Made by a program: the position numbers and the translations under genes. 64,000 nucleotides of DNA, from assembly GCF_016107285.1 (NCBI RefSeq), contig NZ_RCVQ01000001.1, forward strand, positions 248,001 to 312,000, written 5' to 3'. Positions 1-9,257 of the stretch are shown piece by piece. The notes under the pieces are model-generated. The model was not told the origin of the DNA and ran no database searches. It saw only the letters and a program-made list of their open reading frames with translations. Every line of letters starts with the position of its first letter. The first letter of the stretch is position 1. Source of the stretch: Roseomonas sp. KE0001. GTDB lineage: Bacteria > Pseudomonadota > Alphaproteobacteria > Acetobacterales > Acetobacteraceae.

Positions 1-580
1 TGATCGGGTTGCAGGAGATGCCCTCCCCGGTGGGCGCGTTGAGATCGGCCTTCCAGGGATAGCCCTCGGCCAGCGCCGCCTCGCGCAGCGCCAGATCGAC
101 CGCGCCCCATTCGGCGAGGGGCGCGCGATGGACCGGCAGCGGCCCGCCCCGGCGGATGCCGGGTGCCGTGCCGGTCTCCGCGTCGTCCTCGATCCGGTCG
201 AAGAGCGGCAGCACATCCTCGGCCGACCAGCCCTCGCAGCCGGCCTCGGCCCAGGCGTCGAAGGCGGCCGGCACGCCGCGGATGGCGATCTGCGCGTTCA
301 CCGTCGAGGAGCCGCCCATGGTCCTGCCGCGCCAGTAGAACTTCGGTGCCTGGGCGGCGGTGCGGCGGGCCATCAGGCCGGGCCACTGCCACTTCGCCTG
401 GTGCGCCGGGTCATGCATGAAGGGGACGATATTGGCGCTGCGAAGCTCCTGCGGCGCCTCGGCCGAGCGCCAGTCGCGCCCCGCCTCCAGCAGCAGCACG
501 CGGCACCGGGGATCCTCGGAAAGGCGGGCTGCGAGGGCGGCGCCGGACGAGCCGGCACCCACCACGATCACGTCGTGCAT
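1..580 (-). CDS. GMC family FAD-dependent oxidoreductase, N-terminal part (cut by window edge)
   Basis: This is a flavoprotein of the glucose-methanol-choline family (choline dehydrogenase-like), predicted to oxidise an alcohol with FAD. The first 193 codons are visible and the C-terminus lies outside the window. The N-terminus has the Rossmann FAD-binding motif GAGSSGAALAARL near residues 8-20, followed by the acidic end of beta-2 (LLLEAG). The second GMC signature, GRTMGGSSTVNAQI, follows near residue 90. The ATG lies one base past the TAA of the ABC binding protein upstream, so the two are almost certainly co-transcribed. The substrate cannot be told from this part. A link to the solute imported by the neighbouring binding protein is inference only. 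Confidence 0.85.
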   Translation of the reverse strand, partial: MHDVIVVGAGSSGAALAARLSEDPRCRVLLLEAGRDWRSAEAPQELRSANIVPFMHDPAHQAKWQWPGLMARRTAAQAPKFYWRGRTMGGSSTVNAQIAIRGVPAAFDAWAEAGCEGWSAEDVLPLFDRIEDDAETGTAPGIRRGGPLPVHRAPLAEWGAVDLALREAALAEGYPWKADLNAPTGEGISCNPI

Positions 581-581
581 C

Positions 582-2180
582 TTACTTCTTCTCGATGTTC
601 CAGAACAGGGGAATGGCGGAGGGGATCACGCCCGACAGCACGGCGCGATAGGCCGCCGGCTGGGCGAACTGGCCGAAGGGGATGCCGAGTCCCTGCTCGT
701 AGACGATGGACTGGATCTGGCCCGCCACCTCGCGCTGGGCCTCGCGCGTTGGCGCGCGGGCGAAGGCGTCGAAGAGCGGGACCATCCGCTCATCGCACAT
801 GAAGCCGGCGGTGGCGGCGCTGGTGCAGTTGAAGTTGATGACGGAGTTGGTCAGCGGCGAGGCGAGGTCGAGGCCCAGGGCGTGCACGCCATAGACGCTC
901 CAGCCCTGGCGGTTGGTGCGGCGCGCCAGCAGCGTGGCCCAGTCGGTCATCTGCAGGTCGACCTTGAAGCCGGCGCGGGCGAGGCGGTCGGCCAGGATGG
1001 TCGAGGCGACGCGCGGCGCCTCCAGGTCGCTCGCCGCCATGACCACCACCGGCGTGCCATCGTAGTTCGTGGCCTTCAGCGCGGCGGCGGCGGCCTCGAT
1101 CGAGGGATCCTTCAGCGGCGCCGTGCCGGCGGCACTCTCATAGGGCGAGCCGCAGATGAAGAAGGCGGCGCAGCTCTGGCCGTAGCGACTGTCGAGGCCG
1201 AGGCCGGCGACCACCTCCTCCTGGTTCACCAGCCGCAACAGCACGCGGCGGATGGCGGGGTCGTTGAAGGGCGGGGAGGCGGTGTTGATGCGGTAGTGGC
1301 CGGTGAACATGTGGGCGCCGGCGAAGTTCAGCACCTTGAGGCGCCGGTCCTTCTCCATCGCCGGCAGCAGGTCGAAGGGGGCGTATTGCATGTAGTCGAT
1401 CTCGCCCTGCTGCAGGGCCGCCGCCGCGGTGGCGCCATCCGGCACGACCCGGATGTCGAGCGCGTCGGCCTTGACCACATGGCCGCCCGCCAGGAAGTCG
1501 GCGGGCTCGGGGCGCGGCACATAGGCGGCATTCCTCCGCAGCAGCATGCGGTCGCCGGGCCGGTGATCCGCCCGGCTGTAGACGAAGGGCCCGGAACCCA
1601 TGATCTCGGACACCTGCGTGCTGCCTGGCGTGGTCGCCGCGATGCGCGCCGGCATGATGAACGGCGTCGGCGAGGAGGTGGTGCCGAGTGTGTCGAGCAC
1701 CAGGCCGTAGGGCTCCTTCAGCTGCAGGCGGAAGCTCTTCGCGCCGGTGGCCTCCAGCGAGGCCGCGACCTTCATCAGCCGGCCGCCGAGCGCGCTGCGC
1801 GTGCTCCAGCGCTTCAGCGACGCGACGGCATCCTCGCCGGTGACGGGGGCGCCGTCATGGAAGGCCAGCCCGTCGCGCAGCGTGAAGTCCCAGGTGAGCT
1901 GGTCGTCCGAGACGGTCCAGGACTGCACCATCTGCGGTTTCGTGTTGCCCTCGCTGTCCGGAGCGAAGAGCGTGTCGAACACCATGTAGCCGAAGGTGCG
2001 CGTGATATAGGCACCGATGTAATGGGGATCGAGCGTGACGATCTCCGCTTCCAGCACCGCGGTGATGGTCTCCGCGCGAGCCTCACCGGCTCGCGAAGAC
2101 CCTCCCGCGGGCCATATGGGCGGCATCCAGGCGGTCAGCATCGCCACGCTGGCCAGGACGCCTCGCCTGATCGTCTTCAT
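582..2180 (-). CDS. ABC transporter substrate-binding protein, family 5 (peptide/opine type)
   Basis: This is a periplasmic solute-binding protein of the DppA/OppA family (about 532 residues), which normally delivers a peptide, opine or similar ligand to an ABC importer. An N-terminal signal peptide (MKTIRRGVLASVAMLTAW) ends near the ARAE site. It is followed by family features such as LDPHYIGAYITRTFGYMVFDTLF, the W-FTLRDGLAFHDGAPVTGEDAVASLKRW block and a C-terminal GIPFGQFAQPAAYR. I chose the ATG at 2180 because a purine-rich ribosome site (GGAAGGGGAAG) precedes it and the signal peptide begins there. No permease or ATPase of this system is visible, so those genes may lie beyond the left edge. 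The gene runs into the GMC oxidoreductase. Confidence 0.88.
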   Translation of the reverse strand: MKTIRRGVLASVAMLTAWMPPIWPAGGSSRAGEARAETITAVLEAEIVTLDPHYIGAYITRTFGYMVFDTLFAPDSEGNTKPQMVQSWTVSDDQLTWDFTLRDGLAFHDGAPVTGEDAVASLKRWSTRSALGGRLMKVAASLEATGAKSFRLQLKEPYGLVLDTLGTTSSPTPFIMPARIAATTPGSTQVSEIMGSGPFVYSRADHRPGDRMLLRRNAAYVPRPEPADFLAGGHVVKADALDIRVVPDGATAAAALQQGEIDYMQYAPFDLLPAMEKDRRLKVLNFAGAHMFTGHYRINTASPPFNDPAIRRVLLRLVNQEEVVAGLGLDSRYGQSCAAFFICGSPYESAAGTAPLKDPSIEAAAAALKATNYDGTPVVVMAASDLEAPRVASTILADRLARAGFKVDLQMTDWATLLARRTNRQGWSVYGVHALGLDLASPLTNSVINFNCTSAATAGFMCDERMVPLFDAFARAPTREAQREVAGQIQSIVYEQGLGIPFGQFAQPAAYRAVLSGVIPSAIPLFWNIEKK

Positions 2181-2344
2181 CCTCGTGCTTCCCCTTCCGG
2201 ACAGCCTGCCCTGAGAGCCGCGCCGGAGCCAGTCCGGCGCCGCGGTCGGGTGGACTCTGCAAAGCCTGGGCCAGAGCGGCCGCGCGCCGTGGCACGCGGC
2301 TTGCACAGGGCATCGCACCGTCTCCCTGTCGAAGGACCGAATGG

Positions 2345-3307
2345 ATGCGTCGTCGCCCGCTCCTGGCCCTGGGTGGCCTTCTGGCCATGCCCGCCCTCGC
2401 GCAACCCTCGGGCTGGAGACCGGCGGCGCCCATCCGCTATGTCGTGCCCTTCCCGCCGGGCTCGGCCATCGATCTCGTCGGCCGCCTGACGGCGGACGCG
2501 GCCGGCCCTCTGCTCGGGCAGAGCTTCGTCGTCGAGAACCGGCCGGGCGCCGGCACGCTGCTGGCGGTGCAGGCGGTGAAGGTCCTGCCGCCTGACGGGC
2601 AGACCCTGCTGATGGTCGCCAACAGCTTCACCGTGAACCAGACCCTGCACCGGCCCCGGCCCTATGACGCCTCAGCGGACTTCGATCCGTTGGCGCTGCT
2701 GGTCGGCACGCCGCATGTGCTGGTCTGCCATCCCTCGGTGGCGCCGGACTTCGCGAGCTTCCTCGCCAAGGCGCGGCAGCCGGGCGCCGGCCTCTCCTTC
2801 GGCAGCAATGGCAACGGCACCAGCCAGCACATGGGCCTCGAGCATCTCAAGCAGCTCGCGGAGTTGAATGCCGAGCATGTCCCCTATCGCGGCGTCGCGC
2901 CCATGCTGACGGACCTGCTGAGCGGCCGCGTGGACTACACCTTCGGCAACCTGCCCGACGTGCTGGAGGCGGTGCGTGACGGCAGGCTGGTGGCGCTGGG
3001 CGTCGTGTCCCCTGGTCGGCACCCCTTGCTCGCCGACCTGCCGACCATGGCCGAGCTCGGCTGGCCGCAGCTGGTGAACGACACCTTCTACGGCGTGGTG
3101 ATGCCGGCCGGGGCCAACCCGGAGACCAGGGCGGCGCTGTCCGACGCGCTGCTGCGGAGCATCGGGCGGCCCGAGGCGCGCGAACGCATGAGGGCGATCG
3201 GGCTGGACGTGCTGGCCCAGGGCGGCGCCGATCTGGCGGCACGCATCCGGCGCGACACGGCGATCTATGCCGAGGTCATCCGCCAGGCCAACCTCACCCC
3301 CTCCTGA
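2345..3307 (+). CDS. Bug/TctC family tripartite tricarboxylate transporter substrate-binding protein
   Basis: This is a periplasmic binding protein of the Bug (TctC) family, 320 residues and full length. A cleavable signal ends at ALAQ near residue 20. Family landmarks are IRYVVPFPPGSAIDLVGRL, the VVENRPGAGTLLAVQAV strand and helix, FGSNGNGTSQHMGLEHLK, the AEHVPYRGVAPMLTDLLSGRVDY block, and LPTMAELGWP. The start is fixed by GAAGGA eight bases upstream. It is divergent from the family-5 binding protein, with about 165 bp between the starts. No TctA or TctB is nearby. Orphan Bug proteins are common in Roseomonas-like and Burkholderiales genomes, so the ligand is unknown. A carboxylate is the usual guess for the family. 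Confidence 0.9.
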   Translation: MRRRPLLALGGLLAMPALAQPSGWRPAAPIRYVVPFPPGSAIDLVGRLTADAAGPLLGQSFVVENRPGAGTLLAVQAVKVLPPDGQTLLMVANSFTVNQTLHRPRPYDASADFDPLALLVGTPHVLVCHPSVAPDFASFLAKARQPGAGLSFGSNGNGTSQHMGLEHLKQLAELNAEHVPYRGVAPMLTDLLSGRVDYTFGNLPDVLEAVRDGRLVALGVVSPGRHPLLADLPTMAELGWPQLVNDTFYGVVMPAGANPETRAALSDALLRSIGRPEARERMRAIGLDVLAQGGADLAARIRRDTAIYAEVIRQANLTPS

Positions 3308-3346
3308 GCGCGCGCGGCGGTAGGCGCCGGAGCGAGCGGGGCGGGC

Positions 3347-5584
3347 CTACCCGCCGAAGCGGTTGTTGCGCGGAAAGCCGTTCGGCGGCTGCTTGCCGGC
3401 CCCGGCGCGGTTGCCGCGCCAGGTGGTCAGGTCGGTCTCCAGCCGCACCCGCTCGCCGATGCGCCATGTCAGGCCGGCCGTGGCGGTGAAGACCTTCACA
3501 TCGGCCAGGCCGCCATCGCGATAGCCCTGCAGCGCCACGCCGCGGCCGCGCATCATCTCCGGCACCTGCTCCAGCGGGAAGACCAGCAGCTTGCGGTTCT
3601 CGCCGATGATGGCGACGCTGTCGCCCTCGGCCGGCACGCAGGCGGCGGCCTCGGCCGGCGGATCGACCAGCAGCACCTGCTTGCCGGTGCGCTTCTCGGC
3701 CAGCAGGTCGTCGCTGCGGACCACGAAGCCGCGCCCGTCCGTCGCCGCCAGCAGGAACTTCCGTCCCTCCTTCCAGACGAACAGGTCGACCACGTCATCC
3801 TCGTTCGTCAGGTCCACCATCAGCCGCACCGGCTGGCCGTCGCCGCGTCCGCGCGGCAGCGCATCGGCCTTCAGCGTGAAGCACTTGCCGTTGGTGGCGA
3901 AGAGGCAGAGCCGGTCGGTGGTCTCGGCATGCAGCGCGATGCGCAGCCCGTCGCCCTCCTTGAACTTGTGCTCCGTCTCCATCGGCACATGGCCCTTCAG
4001 CGCGCGGATCCAACCTTTCTGCGACAGGATGACGGTGATCGGCTCGCGCTCGACGAAGGCGCGCTCGTCGATGACCACGGCGGCGGGGGCGGCGTCGATG
4101 GCGGTGCGGCGGCGGCCGGCCTCCGTCTCCTCGCCGAAGCGGCGGCGCGTCTCGGCGATCTCGTCGGCGATCCGCTTCCAGCGCAGCTTCTCGCTGCCCA
4201 GCAGGGACTGGAGCGACTTCTGCTCGGCGGTGAGCTTCTTGTGCTCCTTGCGGATCTCCATCTCCTCCAGCTTGCGCAGGCTGCGCAGCCGCATGTTGAG
4301 GATCGCCTCGGCCTGCACGTCGGTCAGGCCGAAGGTCGAGATTAGCACCGGCTTCGGATGGTCCTCCTCACGGATGATGCGGATCACCTCATCGAGGTTC
4401 AGATAGGCGATGAGGTAGCCGTCGAGGATCTCCAGCCGGCGGGCGATGGCGTCCAGCCGGTGCTGGCTGCGCCGCACCAGCACCTCGTGCCGGTGGTCGA
4501 GCCAGCAGCGCAGCACCTCGCGCAGGCCCATGACGCGCGGCGTGCGGCTCGCATCCAGCACGTTCATGTTGAGCGAGACGCGGGATTCCAGCGGCGTCGC
4601 GCGGAACAGCGTCTCCATCAGCACGGCGGGATCGACCGCGCGGCTCTTGGGCTCCAGCACGATGCGGACGATATCGGTGCTCTCGTCGCGGATGTCGCCG
4701 AGCAGGGGGAGCTTCTTCTCCTCCATGAGCTGCGCGATCTGCTCGATCAGCCGCGACTTCGCCACCTGGTAGGGGATCTCGCTGACGACGATCTGCCAGG
4801 CGCCGTTCCTCAGCGCCTCGCGCTCCCAGCGGGCACGGACGCGGAAGCCGCCGCGGCCGGTGGCATAGGCCTCGCGCACCGCCTCGGCGCTCTCGACCAG
4901 CACGCCGCCGGTGGGGAAATCCGGGCCCGGCATGTGCCGCAGCAGCTCGTCCACCCCGGCCGCCGGATCGGCGATCAGCGCCAGCGCGGCGGCGCAGAGC
5001 TCGCCCGCATTGTGCGGCGGGATCGAGGTCGCCATGCCGACGGCGATGCCATTGGCGCCATTGGCCAGCAGGTTGGGGAAGGCGGCGGGCAGCACGACCG
5101 GCTCCCGCTCCTCGCCGTCATAGGTGGCGCGGAAGTCGACCGCGTTCTCCTCGATGCCCTCCAGCATGGCGCTGGCGATGGCGGTGAGGCGGGCCTCGGT
5201 GTAGCGCATGGCCGCGGCGTTATCGCCGTCGATATTGCCGAAATTCCCCTGGCCCTCGACCAGCGGGTAGCGGGCCGCGAATTCCTGCGCCAGCCGGACC
5301 ATGGCGTCGTAGATCGCGGCGTCGCCATGCGGGTGGTACTTGCCCATGACGTCGCCGACGATGCGGGCGCATTTCTTGAAGCCCGCCGCGGGGTCCAGCT
5401 TCAATTGGTGCATGGCCCAGAGCAGCCTGCGGTGCACCGGCTTCAGCCCGTCCCGCACATCCGGCAGGGAGCGCGCCGTGATGGTGGACATGGCATAGGC
5501 CAGGTAGCGCTCGGAGAGGGCGGCGGAGAGGTTGGTGGGCCGGACGTCGCCGCCTTCGGGCAGGGTGTTCAGGTCGTCGGGCAT
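3347..5584 (-). CDS. parC: DNA topoisomerase IV subunit A
   Basis: This is the DNA-cleaving subunit of topoisomerase IV, which decatenates replicated chromosomes together with ParE. It has 745 residues, usual for alphaproteobacterial ParC. The quinolone-resistance region [12 protein letters not shown] lies at 82-93 and the catalytic tyrosine is Tyr128 in [10 protein letters not shown]. The GyrA-ParC winged-helix and tower regions precede a coiled coil ([16 protein letters not shown]) and a C-terminal beta-pinwheel without the GyrA box, which favours ParC over GyrA. The ATG at 5584 has GGAGG seven bases upstream. A long frame continues upstream of it but is non-coding in character. The gene is convergent with the TctC gene. 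A LexA-type direct repeat lies 80 bp upstream of the start. Confidence 0.95.
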   Translation of the reverse strand: MPDDLNTLPEGGDVRPTNLSAALSERYLAYAMSTITARSLPDVRDGLKPVHRRLLWAMHQLKLDPAAGFKKCARIVGDVMGKYHPHGDAAIYDAMVRLAQEFAARYPLVEGQGNFGNIDGDNAAAMRYTEARLTAIASAMLEGIEENAVDFRATYDGEEREPVVLPAAFPNLLANGANGIAVGMATSIPPHNAGELCAAALALIADPAAGVDELLRHMPGPDFPTGGVLVESAEAVREAYATGRGGFRVRARWEREALRNGAWQIVVSEIPYQVAKSRLIEQIAQLMEEKKLPLLGDIRDESTDIVRIVLEPKSRAVDPAVLMETLFRATPLESRVSLNMNVLDASRTPRVMGLREVLRCWLDHRHEVLVRRSQHRLDAIARRLEILDGYLIAYLNLDEVIRIIREEDHPKPVLISTFGLTDVQAEAILNMRLRSLRKLEEMEIRKEHKKLTAEQKSLQSLLGSEKLRWKRIADEIAETRRRFGEETEAGRRRTAIDAAPAAVVIDERAFVEREPITVILSQKGWIRALKGHVPMETEHKFKEGDGLRIALHAETTDRLCLFATNGKCFTLKADALPRGRGDGQPVRLMVDLTNEDDVVDLFVWKEGRKFLLAATDGRGFVVRSDDLLAEKRTGKQVLLVDPPAEAAACVPAEGDSVAIIGENRKLLVFPLEQVPEMMRGRGVALQGYRDGGLADVKVFTATAGLTWRIGERVRLETDLTTWRGNRAGAGKQPPNGFPRNNRFGG

Positions 5585-5663
5585 GGGCAATCCTCCGGGC
5601 GGTCGCGGCCGCCCCGGGCTAGCGCAGTGCGCGGTCTGGCGGAAGGGGCGAATGGCCGGCACA

Positions 5664-5678
5664 GAACATAAGCCGAAC
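5664..5678 (-). promoter_or_regulatory. Putative LexA (SOS) box upstream of parC
   Basis: On the minus strand this reads GTTC-N7-GTTC, the direct-repeat operator known for LexA in alphaproteobacteria. It sits inside a larger direct repeat, TATGTTC-N4-TATGTTC. The site is 80 bp upstream of the parC ATG and about 150 bp upstream of the divergent transporter, where a promoter would be expected. Binding is inferred from the motif alone. An exact match to eight fixed bases can occur by chance in a genome, but its placement in a promoter region adds weight. Confidence 0.55.
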
Positions 5679-5737
5679 ATATGCCGGCCACCAGACGCGA
5701 TCGTCCTCGCCGCCCGCCGCTCACAAACACGGGAGCG

Positions 5738-5820
5738 AGGGTCCGGGTGGGGCTGACCGGTGGCGTGCTTCCGGCCATAGGGAAGAAGAGGGGCCCAAGA
5801 CCACGAACAGGCCGCCCCTC
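5738..5820 (+). promoter_or_regulatory. Possible structured 5' leader of the Nramp-like gene
   Basis: Several short complementary segments follow each other just upstream of the transporter. GGTC (5740-5743) can pair with GACC (5755-5758), CCGG (5757-5760) with CCGG (5771-5774), and GAGGGGC (5788-5794) with GCCCCTC (5814-5820). The last is a 7-bp stem closing about 13 bases before the ribosome site. I do not recognise a named riboswitch family. In GC-rich DNA such stems arise easily, so this is a weak call. Confidence 0.25.
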
Positions 5821-5847
5821 GTCTGAATGATCCGGGAGGATGCGCCT

Positions 5848-7266
5848 TTGAATGCCGACAACCCCGTAGCCACCCCTCGCGACCGGGTGGATGCCGAGGA
5901 CCCCTATTGCCTGACACCCGAAGGCATTCGTGAACCACCGGTTGGCTGGAAGCACTCGCTGCGGCATCTCGGCCCCGGCCTGATCCTGAGTGCCTCCATC
6001 GTCGGATCCGGCGAGCTGATCGTCACCACCACGCTCGGCGCCACGGTCGGTTTCGCGCTGCTCTGGATGGTGATCTTCTCCACCTTCGTGAAGGTGGCGG
6101 TGCAGATCGAGCTGGCGCGCTGGACCATCTCCACCGGCCAGCCGGCGCTGACGGGCTACAACAAGGTCGGCCCGCATCTTGGGAAGCTGAGCTGGATCAA
6201 TCTGCTCTGGGCGCTCATGGCGCTGTCCAAGGTCCTGCAGATGGGCGGCGTGGTCGGCGGCGTGGCGCTGGCGATGAGCATCATGCTGCCGATCGGCGGC
6301 GATCCGATGAGCGGGACGTCCCTCGGCCTCTGGACGGTGATCATCGTCCTCGGCAGCATCGCGCTGCTCTATTCCAGCAAGTACAGCCGCATCGAGCACG
6401 GCGCCGGGCTGCTGGTGGTGGTCTTCTCCTTCATCACCATCGGCATCGCCCTGGGCCTGCCCTTCACGCCTTACGCCTATTCGATGGAGGACATCGCCAG
6501 CGGCCTGTCCCTGGCCATCCCGGCGGGCGCGATCGGCGCCGCCATCGCCATGTTCGGCATCACCGGCGTGGGCGCGGATGAGCTGACCTTCTACACCTAC
6601 TGGTGCGTCGAGAAGGGCTATGCCCGCTATGTCGGCCCGAACGACGGCAGCGAGGCCTGGCGCCGCCGCGCCCGGGGCTGGATCGCGGTGATGTACAAGG
6701 ATGCCTTCCTCTCCTGGGTCATCTACACCTTCGGCACCATCGCCTTCTTCGTCATGGGCGCCGCGGTGCTGCATCCGCAGGGGATCGTGCCGCGGGGCAA
6801 CGAGATGATCACCGCGCTCACCCGCATGTACACCGACACGCTGGGCGAATGGGCGGGGCTGCTCTTCCTGGTCGGCGCCGTGGTGGTGCTGGGCTCCACC
6901 CTCTGGGCCGCCATCCCGAGCTGGGCCCGGATGTACACCAACCTGCTGGCGGTGATGGACGTGCTGGACTGGCAGGACAGCCGACAGCGGCTGCGCTGGA
7001 TCCGCGGCTTCACCATCGGCCTGCCGGTGGTCTGGGGACTCGCCTATCTCTTCATGCGCTCGCCGGTGCTGATGGTGCAGATCGGCGGCGTCGCCACCGG
7101 CATCTTCCTGCTGGCCGTGGTGGTCGCCGTCTGGCACCTGCGGCGGACCGAGACCGATCCGGCGCTCTACGGCAGCCCGGTCTTCAACGCCCTGCTGGTG
7201 GTCAGCAGCATCGCCATCGTGCTGCTCGGCCTCTACACCATGCTGAACGTCTTCGGCGCGTTCTGA
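5848..7266 (+). CDS. Nramp-related membrane transporter lacking the canonical DPGN motif
   Basis: This is a polytopic inner-membrane protein of the Nramp superfamily with about eleven predicted hydrophobic helices and 472 residues from the chosen start. TM1 reads [17 protein letters not shown], so the canonical metal-binding DPGN is replaced by GSGE (residues 53-56). TM6 has [10 protein letters not shown] in place of the MPH segment. The fold family is therefore clear, but manganese or iron transport through the classical site is not supported. I prefer the TTG at 5848 because GGGAGGA lies seven bases before it. An ATG at 5827 in the same frame has no ribosome site. The gene is divergent from parC and convergent with the DUF1003 gene. 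The substrate is unknown. Confidence 0.8.
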   Translation: MNADNPVATPRDRVDAEDPYCLTPEGIREPPVGWKHSLRHLGPGLILSASIVGSGELIVTTTLGATVGFALLWMVIFSTFVKVAVQIELARWTISTGQPALTGYNKVGPHLGKLSWINLLWALMALSKVLQMGGVVGGVALAMSIMLPIGGDPMSGTSLGLWTVIIVLGSIALLYSSKYSRIEHGAGLLVVVFSFITIGIALGLPFTPYAYSMEDIASGLSLAIPAGAIGAAIAMFGITGVGADELTFYTYWCVEKGYARYVGPNDGSEAWRRRARGWIAVMYKDAFLSWVIYTFGTIAFFVMGAAVLHPQGIVPRGNEMITALTRMYTDTLGEWAGLLFLVGAVVVLGSTLWAAIPSWARMYTNLLAVMDVLDWQDSRQRLRWIRGFTIGLPVVWGLAYLFMRSPVLMVQIGGVATGIFLLAVVVAVWHLRRTETDPALYGSPVFNALLVVSSIAIVLLGLYTMLNVFGAF

Positions 7267-7281
7267 GCCGGCGCGCGCGCC

Positions 7282-7848
7282 TCAGCCGGGCGCGCCGCCC
7301 CCGCGCTCGGCCAGCAGGCGTGTCAGCAACGCGATCTGCCGCTCCTGCTGGGCCAGCAGGGCGGTGATCTGCTCGGACCGCATGCGGTCGAGCTTCTCGT
7401 GCAGCGCCATGATCTCGATCTCCGCCTTGAGATTGACCTCGTAGTCATGCGTGGCGTCCAGCCGGTCCTTCGCGGCCTGCCGGTTCTGGCTCATCATGAT
7501 GATCGGCGCCTGCAGCGCGGCCACCATCGAGAGCAGCAGGTTCAGGAAGATGAAGGGGTAGGGGTCGAAGGGGTGGACCAGCGCCCAGCCATTCACCACG
7601 ACCCAGCACGCCAGCGCCGCCGTGCAGCCCAGGATGAAGCTCCAGGAACCGCCGAAGGCCGCCACCCGGTCCGCCAGCCGGTCGCCCAGGCTGAGCCGGC
7701 CGGAGAAGGCCTCGTTGGTGTCGCGGCTGACCGGCCGCCGCGCCAGCGCATGGCTCAGCGCGCGCTGCTCCACGTCGCCCAGGGTGTGGCTGGCGCCGAA
7801 CCAGCGCCGGGCGGCGGTGGCGAAGTCGGGATGCGGCTGGTTCTGCAT
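7282..7848 (-). CDS. DUF1003 family membrane protein
   Basis: This is a 188-residue protein with two predicted transmembrane helices (about 69-90 and 97-119) in the DUF1003 arrangement. The sequence ADRVAAFGGSWSFILG leads into TM1, and HPFDPYPFIFLNLLLSMVAALQAPIIMMSQNRQ spans TM2. A charged C-terminal region, about 128-182, is probably helical and coiled. The family has no established biochemical role. Start ATG 7848 is used because upstream sequence in frame is proline/arginine-rich and unlike coding. It follows mug by 70 bp on the same strand and may be the last gene of the lepB-rnc-era-recO-mug unit. It ends 15 bp from the convergent transporter gene. Confidence 0.85.
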   Translation of the reverse strand: MQNQPHPDFATAARRWFGASHTLGDVEQRALSHALARRPVSRDTNEAFSGRLSLGDRLADRVAAFGGSWSFILGCTAALACWVVVNGWALVHPFDPYPFIFLNLLLSMVAALQAPIIMMSQNRQAAKDRLDATHDYEVNLKAEIEIMALHEKLDRMRSEQITALLAQQERQIALLTRLLAERGGGAPG

Positions 7849-7918
7849 GGGCGGGGGATCTCGGCTACGGCGGCGCGGGCCGGGGAGCGGCTCGTGGGCC
7901 GGACAGTATGGGCCGTGG

Positions 7919-8455
7919 TCAGGGGGCCGCGCCACCCGGCGGCCGCTCCCGGAACCAGGCCCCGAGCGCCATCCAGGGCCGCACATCCCAGAAGCGGCTG
8001 GCCTGGCCGGAGGTGGAGGGCAGGACCCAGACCGGCGGGAAGTCGGCCGGCCCTTCCACCCGCCCATAGGCCAGGGCGGCGGTCGGGCGGCGCAGGAAGG
8101 CGGCCGCCGGCGCCTTGGCGGTGAAGGCCAGCATGGCCGGGCGAACGGCGCGGATGCGCGCCCCGAAGCCCTCGGGGTCATAGGCATCGCGCGGCAGCTC
8201 GGCATCGTTGCCGGCGGCGTGCTTGGCCATGTCCGTCAGGCCGATGCCGTAGTCCAGCAGCAGCGGATACTCCGCCGGCGCCAGGCGGCGCGGCGTCAGC
8301 CCGGCCGCCTGCAGCACCGGCCAGAAACGGTTGCCCGGATGCGCGTAATAGGCACCGCGGGCCGCCGAGACCGCGCCGGGCGCCGAGCCGCAGAAGACCA
8401 GTCGCAGGCCGGGCCGCAACAGATCCGGCAGGATCGGCTCAGCCGGGCGGGGCAT
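7919..8455 (-). CDS. mug: Mismatch-specific uracil/thymine-DNA glycosylase (Mug family)
   Basis: This base-excision repair enzyme removes uracil or thymine from G:U/G:T mismatches or related lesions. It has 178 residues. Motif 1 is LVFCGSAPG followed by YYAHPGNRFWPVLQAAGL, in the position of the Mug NPG active-site loop. GIGLTDMAK follows, and the DNA-intercalating motif appears as VLPSTSGQASRFW. The A-P in place of N-P in motif 1 means the preferred substrate may differ from that of E. coli Mug; some relatives act on deoxyinosine. The start overlaps the end of recO by 17 bp, so translational coupling is likely. Confidence 0.85.
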   Translation of the reverse strand: MPRPAEPILPDLLRPGLRLVFCGSAPGAVSAARGAYYAHPGNRFWPVLQAAGLTPRRLAPAEYPLLLDYGIGLTDMAKHAAGNDAELPRDAYDPEGFGARIRAVRPAMLAFTAKAPAAAFLRRPTAALAYGRVEGPADFPPVWVLPSTSGQASRFWDVRPWMALGAWFRERPPGGAAP

Positions 8456-9200
8456 CGTCCGGGGGGCCGGGGGGCAGCAGGGTGGCGATGCGCGCCTCCA
8501 GCCGCTGTCGTGCCGGGGGCAGGGGGCGGTGCCGGGCGCCGAAGGCGTCGCGGGCCAGGAAATGGCCGGTCAGGCGCAGCCCGGCCAGCCACTGCGCCGG
8601 GTCGCGCTCATCCTGCCCGCCGCGCAGGAAGAGCGGCAGGGGCAGCAGCCGGTCGCGATACGGCCCGGCCGCCCCGGCGCTCACCGCCCGGCCGCTGCGG
8701 GGCGAGACGAAGGCCAGATCCTCCGCCCCGCCGGTCACGGCGCAGGCGTCGAGGTCGAGGCCATAGCCCAGCGCGTCCAGCAGCAGGGCCTCCCAGCGGA
8801 TGTAGTCGGCGACCGAGGCCGCCGCGCCGCGGCCGAGATGGGCCATCAGGGTCAGCAGGCCGGAGAAGACGCGCGGCTGCGGCTCGCGTTCCGGCAGGGC
8901 CTCGGCGGCCAGCGCGCAGGCGGAATTCAGCAGGGCCAGGGCGAGCGGATCGTCCAGCGCCAGGGCGGCGGTGGGGTGCACCATCTCGCCGCTGAGGGCG
9001 CCCAGCTGCTCGGCCAGCCGCCCGACCCAGCGCACCTCGACCAGGTTGCCCGGCTGCCACAGCCCGGCCTGGGCCCGCGAGGTGCCGCCCTTGGCCAGGC
9101 CGGCATGGCGCCCGTGTCGCTCGGTCAGCACCGAGACGACGGCGCCGCCCTCGCCATGCGGGCGGGCTTCCAGCACGATGGCGGGCGCCTGCCATTCCAT
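8439..9200 (-). CDS. recO: DNA repair protein RecO
   Basis: This is a recombination mediator that works with RecR and RecF to load RecA on single-stranded DNA. It has 253 residues, the normal size. An N-terminal OB-fold begins MEWQAPAIVLEARPHGEGGAVVSVLTERHGRHAGLAKGG in the family pattern. A helical C-terminal domain follows (YIRWEALLLDALGYGLDLDACAVTG). The zinc-binding cysteines found in some RecO proteins are not conserved here: only one cysteine remains after the ALGYGLDLDAC segment. It lies 57 bp after era, as in many alphaproteobacteria, and overlaps mug at its end. Confidence 0.92.
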   Translation of the reverse strand: MEWQAPAIVLEARPHGEGGAVVSVLTERHGRHAGLAKGGTSRAQAGLWQPGNLVEVRWVGRLAEQLGALSGEMVHPTAALALDDPLALALLNSACALAAEALPEREPQPRVFSGLLTLMAHLGRGAAASVADYIRWEALLLDALGYGLDLDACAVTGGAEDLAFVSPRSGRAVSAGAAGPYRDRLLPLPLFLRGGQDERDPAQWLAGLRLTGHFLARDAFGARHRPLPPARQRLEARIATLLPPGPPDDAPPG

Positions 9201-9257
9201 GGCCTAGAGGGGGGTGGCCGGCAGCCCCGGCCCGGCGCCCGGGATCACGCCGCCGCC

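Noticed and set aside
360-2489. Plus-strand open frame of 709 codons
   Set aside because: It is antisense to the family-5 binding protein, which has a signal peptide, ribosome site and family motifs.
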